Shown here: piece after piece, positions 1 through 6,633 of the stretch
How positions within the stretch are numbered: the stretch's first letter is position 1
Layout: the number at the start of each line of letters is the position of its first letter
Source of the DNA: CAZSNT01 sp964607765
GTDB taxonomy: Bacteria > Verrucomicrobiota > Lentisphaeria > Oligosphaerales > JABHEG01
NCBI GenBank assembly: GCA_964607765.1
Contig: CAZSNT010000197.1
Location: 1-17,324 of the forward strand
Direction of reading: 5' to 3'
Length of the DNA stretch: 17,324 bases
The notes under the pieces: generated by a model
The model's input: the letters and a program-made list of their open reading frames with translations, nothing else
Told to the model about the DNA's origin: nothing
Database searches by the model: none
Made by a program: the position numbers and the translations under genes

Positions 1-9
1 TCTGTGCGG

Positions 10-33
10 GGGGCGCCGGGCAACCGGCGTCCC
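10..33. repeat. GC-rich hairpin with GCAA loop, REP-like
   Basis: The arms at 10-19 and 24-33 pair over ten positions, including one G-T pair, around the loop GCAA, which is a GNRA-type tetraloop if transcribed on the plus strand. On the minus strand the unit begins GTAGGGACGCCGG. A comparable GTAG-plus-hairpin unit in the opposite orientation lies at the right end of the window (17276-17298). I infer dispersed palindromic (REP-like) elements, but only two units are visible and their stems differ in sequence. Confidence 0.4.
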
Positions 34-109
34 TACCGCGTCGGTGTCGGACTCCCGCACGTGGTTCCTGTGCTGTATGTGACGGAGATTCGCTGCCTGC
101 AGATTCCAG

Positions 110-163
110 CTAAACGCTTACAATTGGCCTTCCTCGCATGAATGCGTTTAGCGTCAACGCTAA
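110..163. repeat. Cluster of nested inverted repeats
   Basis: Three overlapping palindromes occur. CTAAACGC (110-117) pairs with GCGTTTAG (144-151). CGCAT (135-139) pairs with ATGCG (142-146). TTAGCGT (148-154) is followed after two bases by ACGCTAA (157-163). The 'AGCGT/ACGCT' theme recurs in several of the arms. The role is unknown; it could be a degenerate mobile-element end or a regulator site for a gene beyond the window. Confidence 0.3.
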
Positions 164-277
164 GTCTGTCTTCCGTGGCCTACGGCTTCTTCGTTGTCCA
201 CCACGCTGTTAGCTTGGCCTGCAGGCCCCGCGGGGCCGCGAGCACGTGCGGTCGGTCCGGAGCGTTGCCATTCCGAT

Positions 278-3200
278 TCACTCATGTCCACCCGCCAGGC
301 ACACCACCTCGCCGTTCAGGTTTGACAGGTAGAGTCTGCCGTTAGCAGCGGCCATGCCGTCAAAGACGGGGGGGGATTCGAGCTCGGTTTCGGACAGCAC
401 CGTTCCATCCTCCGACGAGACGACGATCAGTTTGGCGCCGAGCTCTCCGGCAACGGCCTTCTCCTTCTGATAGACCGGATCCAGCTTGAAGCCATCGCGC
501 TGCTGCGCCTTGATGAGGTCTATCGCGTCGTATTCCTCGATCACGTCGGGCGCACCGGCGGCAAGGATCAGGTTGGGCTTTTGGGGATCGACATGTCCGG
601 CGACAAGCATGGCTCGGACGTAGACATCGATCTTCTCGGACCAGTCCCACAGAGGCGTGGTGGCCGTGTTCCTCTTGATCATCGGCCCTCGTAGCTCGAC
701 CTTGCGGTCTTTGAGCCGGTTGGCGTTCGCGACCTCGGGATTCTTGTCGCAACGGAACAGATGGGCCGTGGGCTTGGTCCCCTCGATGAAGAACTCGCGG
801 CCGTAGCCGTAGACTTTGGTGTCGTCGACACAGAGGATGTTGCCGGACGGGCTGACAAAGGCCGGAGTGTTCACGCCCCAGCAGGCCCCCAGGGTGTCGC
901 TGCCGAACTGCCAGATGGCGCGGTGCCACTGGTCGTCGTCCAGGAAGCCGGTGGTGGCATAGAGGTGATCGTGCGTGGTGTCCTGCTTCTTGGGCGGGAG
1001 CGCGTTGCTGTTGGGGCCGAGGATGTTGGCTCGGCTTGGGTAGTAGACATCCTGGCGTTTCCCATCGGTGGAGAATGGCTGCATGCCCATGTAGATCCTG
1101 CCTTTGACGTAGGAGAGCACGTCAGGCAGCGCCGTGGGGAAGTCGGGGGGCCACACGCCGCTGGCCTGGAGTGATTCGCCGGTCTTGGGGTCGCGGTGGT
1201 CCATGACGGTCTCGGAGAGCTTGCGTCCGGTTGCGGCGTCCAGCACGAGCATGCGCATGCCGCCGTCGAGGAACATGGACCGGCCGGCCACGCAGTAGGC
1301 CTTGGCATCGTCCGGGGTTCTTGGGAGGACCAGCACACTGCCGTCCACCGGCCAAGCGGACTCAAGTCGCTCGTGTGCAATGAGCCGGCGCTCGACCGGC
1401 GCGGCGCGATACTTCCACACCAGATCCCCGTCTGCGAGGGCCAGGCAATACACCCAGCCGTCGCGACAGCCAAAGAGCACGCGGCCCGCCCAGATGGTGG
1501 GAGGCGAGTTGACCCGGCCGCCGGCCAGGAAACTCCAGGCCGCCCGGCCCGTGTTCTGGTCGAGGGCATGGACCGTGTGGCGATCGATGGCGGATACCAC
1601 GACTCTGCCGCCCGCGATAACCGGCTGGGTTAGCTTGCCCTTCAGCGGCGCCGTCCACTCGCGCGTGAACGCGGCGGGCATGGGCGAGGCGGCCATTCCG
1701 TGCCGCGACGCCGAGCCCCGGTAGGTTGGCCAGCCTGAGGAAGGGCCGAGTGCGGGGGACGAGTGCGAGGGGTGAGCGTCGGATTCCGGATCTGGGGCAC
1801 GGGCATATGCCGGACCTTTGACCAGGCGGTCCTGCTCCGGGAGCGTGGCGGGCAGGCGGCGGGTCGGGGAGTCGGCGGTCATGGCGTTGAACCCGCGGAC
1901 CAGGGCGCCCACGTAGCAGGCGCAGGTGTTCGGGGGGACATAGAGCATGCCGTTGGCGGGCATCATGCCGTAGCGGCACGTGCCCCGCGCCCAGTAGTCG
2001 TGACTCCAGGTCCCCGCCCGAACGTCGAATACATCAATGCCGGTGCGACCGGTGAAGAGGAAGCGCTCCGTGCCGCGGTTGCGGTGACACCGGTGGTGGG
2101 GCATGTGCCTGGCCGGGTCCGGCTTGAACTCGCGCACGACTTTGCCGGTTCTGGGGTCGATGCCGATATACGCCCCTTGCGACTCGGTGTTGTAGAGTCC
2201 GGCGCTCCAGATCAGTCCGTCGGCGATCATCAGGTCGGTAGCGGCGAAGTACTGTGCGAAGTGACGGTGTTCGTGTTCCCAGAGAATCTTGCCGGTGGCG
2301 GCGTCCAGGCCGATGATCGAGTTCTTGCGGCGGTCCTTCTTCCTGACGTTCTTGTGGTCCTCCGTGCAGGAATACAGGAGCAACTTGTCGTACAGGACCA
2401 GGTTGACGCCGGCGTAGAGCGGCAAGTTCTTCCGGTACGCCACCGGCTCAGAGCGCCAGCGGACCCGGCCCGTTACGCGGTCCAGCGCGACGATGCCCGT
2501 CCCGTTGTGAATGAACACGCTCTCGCCGCCTGCCGTGAGGCTCAGCGGCAACAACGCCTCGGGCTTGTGCTCCCACGCTTTGCGCCCCGATTCTGTGTCG
2601 AGGGCAATGATCTTGCGAGGGACTTCGGCGGCCGGTGTTCGCCCCCAACTCGACATGGCCTGATAGGGGTGTCGGTACGCACTCTCGTCGGCCAGGTTGA
2701 CCACACAATACAGCAGGTCGCCCTGGAGAATGAGCTCCTCGGCGTTAGCCGACTGGGGGGATATCCAGATCTCCTTGCCCGTGGTGCTGTCGAGCGCGCT
2801 CACCGGCGCGTTGAATCCCATCGTTACATACAGGTGGTCCGGCTGGGCCACGATCCGGTGAGCCAGGTTCGCGATGCCGCTCTTGAGCAGGTCCAGGTGG
2901 CTGATCAGCGGCTGGCCCAGCGGCCGCTTCCAGAGCACCTTGCCGTTGAAGCCGTCCCGGGCGGTCAGGAACCACTTCGGGGGCAGGGACAGAAACGCCT
3001 TCGAACCTTCGTCCATGATGTAGAAGATGCGCCCCGCAGAGGACACCATCGCCTGGAAGCTGTTGGTGGCGTTGTGACTCCGGCAGAATCGCGGGCCGCC
3101 AACCCACTGTACGTGGCGTGGCACGCCGGCCTCAACGTCTTTCGAGACAGCCAGATTGCTGGCGTCATAGAGATTGTGGGTCCAATCGTCGATCGTCGCG

Positions 3201-3637
3201 GGCACGGGCTTCTCAAGGGCTCTCCAACGGCCATCGCGGCGCAGGAGCCCCTTGCCTCGCGGCGTCAGCGCCCGCAGAACTTCCCGTTCGGGAATCCCCG
3301 GGCCGTCCGCGACGATGAGCAGGTTCGCGGTGTTGCCCACGAGGGGCAATGTCGAGCTGTTGAGGGCCGACACGGTCACCTTGCCCGTTGATCCGGACGT
3401 GGACACGTATGTCCGAGCCCGTTCAAGAGCCACCGGCTCCGAGTACAGGCCATGGATCAGGAAGTCCCCACCCCGACTCGCGGCGACCGCCGGCCCAAGG
3501 TCACGCACATTCACACAGACGATCAGGCCTCCCGGAAACCCACTGCTCCGGATGAACGCGTCAATGGACGTGTCTTCGGCCCAGACTGTGGCAGCGGCCA
3601 GAAAGGCACATAGCATGGCAAAGCGCTTGATCAGCAT
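278..3637 (-). CDS. Secreted PQQ-like beta-propeller protein with methyltransferase-like N-terminal domain
   Basis: The product is 1119 residues from the ATG at 3637. That start is chosen because GAGGAA (3647-3652) lies 9 nt upstream and because a signal peptide follows at once (MLIKRF, then a hydrophobic run to VWA-ED near residue 20). A longer in-frame start at 3664 would put residues ahead of the signal. Residues of about 30-150 resemble the Rossmann-type SAM-methyltransferase-like region fused to this family (GLIVCVNVRDLG, GDFLIHGLYSEP, LLIVADGPGIP, then IDDWTHNLYDASN), without a convincing SAM-binding glycine motif. Two runs of PQQ/BamB-like blades follow, with repeats such as GKVLWKRPLG, GRVRWRSEP, GKILWEHEH and GDLVWKY. 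They are separated near the middle by a cysteine- and histidine-rich block (HHRCHRNRGTERFL, NTCACYVGAL). No CxxCH haem motif is seen. The family is common in Planctomycetes and related bacteria, usually beside sulfatases and glycosidases, but has no proven reaction. It is last in the operon. Confidence 0.88.
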   Translation of the reverse strand: MLIKRFAMLCAFLAAATVWAEDTSIDAFIRSSGFPGGLIVCVNVRDLGPAVAASRGGDFLIHGLYSEPVALERARTYVSTSGSTGKVTVSALNSSTLPLVGNTANLLIVADGPGIPEREVLRALTPRGKGLLRRDGRWRALEKPVPATIDDWTHNLYDASNLAVSKDVEAGVPRHVQWVGGPRFCRSHNATNSFQAMVSSAGRIFYIMDEGSKAFLSLPPKWFLTARDGFNGKVLWKRPLGQPLISHLDLLKSGIANLAHRIVAQPDHLYVTMGFNAPVSALDSTTGKEIWISPQSANAEELILQGDLLYCVVNLADESAYRHPYQAMSSWGRTPAAEVPRKIIALDTESGRKAWEHKPEALLPLSLTAGGESVFIHNGTGIVALDRVTGRVRWRSEPVAYRKNLPLYAGVNLVLYDKLLLYSCTEDHKNVRKKDRRKNSIIGLDAATGKILWEHEHRHFAQYFAATDLMIADGLIWSAGLYNTESQGAYIGIDPRTGKVVREFKPDPARHMPHHRCHRNRGTERFLFTGRTGIDVFDVRAGTWSHDYWARGTCRYGMMPANGMLYVPPNTCACYVGALVRGFNAMTADSPTRRLPATLPEQDRLVKGPAYARAPDPESDAHPSHSSPALGPSSGWPTYRGSASRHGMAASPMPAAFTREWTAPLKGKLTQPVIAGGRVVVSAIDRHTVHALDQNTGRAAWSFLAGGRVNSPPTIWAGRVLFGCRDGWVYCLALADGDLVWKYRAAPVERRLIAHERLESAWPVDGSVLVLPRTPDDAKAYCVAGRSMFLDGGMRMLVLDAATGRKLSETVMDHRDPKTGESLQASGVWPPDFPTALPDVLSYVKGRIYMGMQPFSTDGKRQDVYYPSRANILGPNSNALPPKKQDTTHDHLYATTGFLDDDQWHRAIWQFGSDTLGACWGVNTPAFVSPSGNILCVDDTKVYGYGREFFIEGTKPTAHLFRCDKNPEVANANRLKDRKVELRGPMIKRNTATTPLWDWSEKIDVYVRAMLVAGHVDPQKPNLILAAGAPDVIEEYDAIDLIKAQQRDGFKLDPVYQKEKAVAGELGAKLIVVSSEDGTVLSETELESPPVFDGMAAANGRLYLSNLNGEVVCLAGGHE

Positions 3638-3653
3638 TCGGCAGATTCCTCGG
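3625..3653 (-). repeat. 29-bp direct repeat, copy at the PQQ-gene start
   Basis: It matches 5137-5165 at 26 of 29 positions in the same orientation, including the 16-nt identical core GCTTGATCAGCATTCG on the plus strand. This copy carries the ribosome site and ATG of the PQQ-propeller gene. The offset between copies is 1512 bp. The ATPase gene lies between them. Confidence 0.8.
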
Positions 3654-3710
3654 GTAACAGTCAATGGCTCCAGGTGCGCAGCCGGTGCCGCGCTGATCCA
3701 TCAGCTTGGG

Positions 3711-4856
3711 CTACAGCAAGTGTCCGCCCCAAAGTCGATCCAGGAAGATGTGCCACGGCAGGATGTCGATGTCCCCGGCTACTCGGCGGGTTTCGCGTTC
3801 GGTGCAGACCACGAGGCACGTTCGGGGTGCAAACTCCGACTGCAGCGACCGCAGTGACCTGAGGTGGCCGTCATGCACGCGGTCGGATCCCTTGACCTCA
3901 ATGGCGACGTCCATGTCGCCGAGGATGAAATCCACCTCGTGCCCCGTGCTTGTGCGCCAATAGCGTACATCCAACTCCGGGTCGCGGTAGCTCCTGTACG
4001 CCATCAGCTCCATCAGGATGAAATGTTCGAAGCTCTTGCCGAAGTCTGAGCTGCCCGGTATCGGCGTACGTCGAGCCAAGTAGTTCGCAACACCGACGTC
4101 GAACAGGTAGAACTTCTCGGCTTGGATCAGGCGCCGACTCCGGGCTCGGCGCCAAGGCGGCAGACGGAACCCAAGCATGGTGTCCTCGAGTATCTGGAAA
4201 TAGCCACGCACCACCTTGGCGCTGACGCCTGTTTCGCGTGCGACGTTGGTGTAGTTCAGCAGCTCGCTGCTGGTCAATGCCGCCACGTGCAGGAACTCCG
4301 AGAAGGCGGGGATGTTCTGGGTCGCTGCCTCGGCCACCACTTCCTCTTTCAGGTAATCAGCCACGTAGGCGCGCAAGTCCATGAGCGGATCGGGGGAGAG
4401 GAAATGCGGCGGCAGCATGCCGCTCGCGAGTGCAGCCGGTAACTCGAAGCCGCTGACTTCCCTCACCGTAAGCGGGGCCATAGTGTAGCGCCAGGCCCTG
4501 CCTCCCAGCAGGTTTGCGTGTCCCCGTCTGAGCTTCCTGGCGCTGGAGCCGGTGAGAAGGAAGCTGGCCCGCGAGTTCTCAATCAGCCAATGGACTTCGT
4601 CCAGGAGCGCCGGGACCTTCTGGATTTCGTCAATGACGGTGAGGCCTTTGTCGGGGGTCCACCGTTCGCGCAGCAGATGGGGCCGTGAGGCGTACTCGGC
4701 GAACACATCAGTTTTGAGCAGGTCGATCAGCCAGAACTCCTTGCCCAGATGATGATTCAGCCAGTACGTCTTGCCCACCTTCCTTGGCCCCCACAGGAAC
4801 GCTGACCGTCCCTCGGGCAGCTCAATGTGGAGCAGTCTCTTGTCGATCTTCCTCAT
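3711..4856 (-). CDS. AAA ATPase with DUF4143 / PD-(D/E)XK-like C-terminal domain
   Basis: The protein has 381 residues, typical for the family. The N-terminal P-loop ATPase domain shows Walker A GPRKVGKT (23-30), Walker B LTVIDE (72-77) and the family block LLTGSSARKLRRG (100-112). The C-terminal DUF4143 half includes YLFDVGVANYLARR (250-263). It ends with a restriction-endonuclease-like signature: EVDFIL with D309, then AIEVKGS with E320 and K322. The family is widespread, patchily distributed and readily transferred. Its function is unproven; proposals include nucleic-acid or defence-related ATPases. The gene has no Shine-Dalgarno site, and a promoter ends about 6 nt before its ATG, so a leaderless transcript is likely. 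It does not fit the surrounding carbohydrate operon and lies inside the repeat-bounded segment, so it is probably an insertion. The call of family is firm; the role is not. Confidence 0.93.
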   Translation of the reverse strand: MRKIDKRLLHIELPEGRSAFLWGPRKVGKTYWLNHHLGKEFWLIDLLKTDVFAEYASRPHLLRERWTPDKGLTVIDEIQKVPALLDEVHWLIENSRASFLLTGSSARKLRRGHANLLGGRAWRYTMAPLTVREVSGFELPAALASGMLPPHFLSPDPLMDLRAYVADYLKEEVVAEAATQNIPAFSEFLHVAALTSSELLNYTNVARETGVSAKVVRGYFQILEDTMLGFRLPPWRRARSRRLIQAEKFYLFDVGVANYLARRTPIPGSSDFGKSFEHFILMELMAYRSYRDPELDVRYWRTSTGHEVDFILGDMDVAIEVKGSDRVHDGHLRSLRSLQSEFAPRTCLVVCTERETRRVAGDIDILPWHIFLDRLWGGHLL

Positions 4857-4862
4857 GCGGAC

Positions 4863-4890
4863 AATTTATCCGGATAAGCTGCCCTGTCAA
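4863..4890 (-). promoter_or_regulatory. Sigma70-type promoter of the ATPase gene
   Basis: On the minus strand a perfect -35 hexamer TTGACA (4890-4885) is followed after 16 nt by TAAATT (4868-4863), which matches the TATAAT consensus at four of six positions. The -10 ends 6 nt before the ATPase ATG. Transcription would therefore start at or next to the start codon, in line with the missing Shine-Dalgarno site. The surrounding DNA is locally AT-rich compared with the rest of the window. Confidence 0.55.
4866..4877. promoter_or_regulatory. Perfect 12-nt palindrome in the ATPase promoter, possible operator
   Basis: TTATCCGGATAA reads the same on both strands and overlaps the -10 hexamer and the spacer. 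Its position suits a repressor site, possibly autoregulatory. No regulator can be assigned. It could also be a recognition site linked to movement of the cassette. Confidence 0.4.
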
Positions 4891-5136
4891 GGAAAATATA
4901 GAGGAGCGGGAGCGAGTGCACAGCCATGACTTGCAGCAGGTGTCGCGTACAACTTCCTGAAGTCGACTCTGTGCTTCCATATCCAGGGGCTCTTCACGCG
5001 AGAGAAAGGGCTGAACATCGTGTTCCCATGTCCACTTCGCCAAGAGGAACCAGGACTCCGCTTGGAATGGGGCCATGTCCAGACTCTTGCGGAGGAAGTT
5101 GATCATCCCCTGCGGCAGTCTCTTCTCCCCCGTTGA

Positions 5137-5165
5137 GCTTGATCAGCATTCGACAAATCCCTCGG
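5137..5165 (-). repeat. 29-bp direct repeat, copy at the GH28 stop codon
   Basis: This is the partner of 3625-3653 (26 of 29 identical). Read on the minus strand it still contains GAGGGA (5163-5158), then an ATG (5149-5147) overlapping the GH28 stop TGA (5145-5143) as ATGCTGA. In other words, it keeps a translation-start layout identical to that of the PQQ gene. After the ATG, codons 2-4 (LIK) agree with the PQQ protein, and then the similarity ends. Confidence 0.75.
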
Positions 5166-6546
5166 TGTCGTCCAGTACGATTCGCTGGCGCGCGTCGTCT
5201 TCGCGAACGGTCAGTTTCACACCTCGGAACTCGACGCCTCGAGCATGGCGAATGTAGGCTCCCCACGCCGGGAGGACACCGAAGAAGAACTGCTCGGGAT
5301 AACGGGCGGTGTCTTCCGGGACGCCGCGTTCAGCATCGTCAGCAGTGCCCCCCCCGGGATAGGAGACCGTCACGTTCTCCAGGACCACGTCCTCAACGCA
5401 GTGCCCCGGGATACCAGTGATCATGATCGGGCCTGCCTTCGATTTCTCCCGGTCGGTCACGCCGGGAGAATCATCAGCCTTGAGCCGCTTGTATGCTGCC
5501 CGGGCGGTTTTGGCGCGGTCCTCTATCGTGACCTCGGCAACAACGTCGCTGATTCGGATGTTCCGCACCGACCCCACGGGCGCACCTTCAGGTTTGACGT
5601 CAGCGCCCTGACCTACCCCTTTCCCCGTGCGTTTCGTGTAGATCCGCCCGCGATTCCCCAGGCGGATGAAGAGAGGCGACCCCACGTCCTCCATTGCGAT
5701 CCGTGAGATCGCGACATTCTCCAGGCACCCGCCGTCCACCAGCTCGAGCTTGATCGCTCCCATCGGACAATCGTAGAATCGGCAGTTGGTGACGCTGACA
5801 TCCATGAACCCGCCGCTCGACGACGCGCCGAACTTGATCGCCGCCGTGTTGCTGGAAACGACACAATCGCGCACCACAATGTTGCGGCAGGGATTCAGTG
5901 AGCTCTTCAGGCAGATGGCATCATCGCCGGAGTTGATATCACAGTTTTCGATCAACACCTTCTCGCAGCCGTCGAGATCGATCCCGTCGTTGTTGAAGTG
6001 GTTGTTGCGGAATCGGATCGTCACGGCGGAGAAGCGAACGTCGCGGCAGTCGACCAAGTGGATACCCCAGAATGCAGGGTCTCTGTAGGTAAGTCCGGAA
6101 AACGTGATGCGCTCGCAGTTCTCCATCCGGATCAGGCGCGGGCGCAGATCACGTCCTTCCGGTCCGGCCTTGCGCAGAAAGAACTCCGGCTTGCCACGCC
6201 CGTCGATTGTGCCCAGTCCTTCGAATCTGATGTCGGTTGCGTCCTCCGCATAGAAGAGACAATGTGCCTCTCCCTCGCGCGCCGGCCTCAGGTGCTCGAC
6301 GGGGTAGTCTACCAAGTCCTGACTGCCCTGCAGGTGAGCGCCGGCGTCCAGCGACAAGGTCACGTTGCTCTTGAGCATGACCGTGCCAATCTGGTAACGC
6401 CCGGCCGGCACACGCACCACACCACCGCCCGCAGCATGCGCGGCGTCGATCGTGCTCTGCAGCGCATCTGTGTCCAGGGCGATGCCGTCGCCGATGGCGC
6501 CGGACGCTCGGATGTCGAAGGTGGTGTTGCTGGGGGCCGTAGGCAT
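5143..6546 (-). CDS. Divergent GH28 (polygalacturonase-like) right-handed beta-helix protein
   Basis: The protein has 467 residues. The start is set by GGAG (6553-6556) 6 nt upstream and an in-frame stop just before it. GH28 proteins hydrolyse galacturonan or rhamnogalacturonan linkages. The N-terminus has the pectate-lyase-superfamily opening (FDIRASGAIGDGIALDTDAL; GGGVVRVPAGRY), then GTIDGRG (112-118), NNDGIDLDGC (185-194, the NTD-type motif with D187) and SGDDAICLKS (206-215, the acid pair D208/D209). The spacing of D187 to D208/D209 matches GH28. The usual GHG motif is replaced by TAA (near 234-236) and the RIK motif by AIK (264-266), so two substrate-binding residues are missing. No signal peptide is seen, which suggests cytoplasmic action on imported oligosaccharides or an unrecognised export route. 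It follows the third propeller gene after 87 nt. Confidence 0.88.
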   Translation of the reverse strand: MPTAPSNTTFDIRASGAIGDGIALDTDALQSTIDAAHAAGGGVVRVPAGRYQIGTVMLKSNVTLSLDAGAHLQGSQDLVDYPVEHLRPAREGEAHCLFYAEDATDIRFEGLGTIDGRGKPEFFLRKAGPEGRDLRPRLIRMENCERITFSGLTYRDPAFWGIHLVDCRDVRFSAVTIRFRNNHFNNDGIDLDGCEKVLIENCDINSGDDAICLKSSLNPCRNIVVRDCVVSSNTAAIKFGASSSGGFMDVSVTNCRFYDCPMGAIKLELVDGGCLENVAISRIAMEDVGSPLFIRLGNRGRIYTKRTGKGVGQGADVKPEGAPVGSVRNIRISDVVAEVTIEDRAKTARAAYKRLKADDSPGVTDREKSKAGPIMITGIPGHCVEDVVLENVTVSYPGGGTADDAERGVPEDTARYPEQFFFGVLPAWGAYIRHARGVEFRGVKLTVREDDARQRIVLDDTEGFVEC

Positions 6547-6633
6547 TGCTCACTCCGTAAGTTTCTTCTCGGTGACTGATTCAGGCCGGCAGTAGGCGGG
6601 CCCTCGGTCCGTGTGGTCCGGTCCACCGGGGCG

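Larger units (their letters stand above)
1..277. other. Non-coding left end downstream of the PQQ-propeller gene
   Basis: No gene can be supported here. One short open frame on the plus strand (142-345) has no ribosome site and runs into the end of the convergent large gene. The stretch is rich in inverted repeats: a 10-bp-stem hairpin at 10-33, nested palindromes at 110-163, and a 14-nt perfect palindrome (GGCCCCGCGGGGCC) at 224-237. None is followed by a T-run on the minus strand, so no classical intrinsic terminator is visible for the operon that ends at 278. Confidence 0.6.
4822..5106 (-). pseudogene. Possible gene remnant of unknown family
   Basis: The open frame gives 94 residues. The first 60 or so look protein-like (INFLRKSLDMAPFQAESWFL, then AKWTWEHDVQPFLSREEP), while the last 30 degrade into an Arg/Ser/Cys-rich tail that overlaps the ATPase start. 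The frame is open upstream of its ATG, back to the GH28 stop codon (5143-5145), which is in the same frame. I do not recognise the family. It may be the C-terminal fragment of a gene carried in with the ATPase, or chance coding. A real short gene cannot be excluded: GGGGGAGAAGAG lies upstream of the ATG, but too far for a good ribosome site. Confidence 0.25.
3625..5165 (-). mobile_element. Possible inserted cassette carrying the DUF4143 ATPase
   Basis: The segment is bounded by the 29-bp direct repeats and contains the ATPase gene, its own promoter and an unexplained 280-bp stretch with a possible gene remnant. The left repeat copy is the start region of one gene, and the right copy is the end of another. 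That is what is expected if one overlapping junction was split and duplicated by insertion. No transposase, integrase or terminal inverted repeats are visible, so the mechanism is unknown. The repeats have diverged at three positions, so the event would not be recent. Confidence 0.35.

Noticed and set aside
1763..3391. 542-codon plus-strand open frame
   Set aside because: It is the codon-aligned antisense shadow of the PQQ-propeller gene. The Gly/Val/Arg-rich composition is typical of such shadows.
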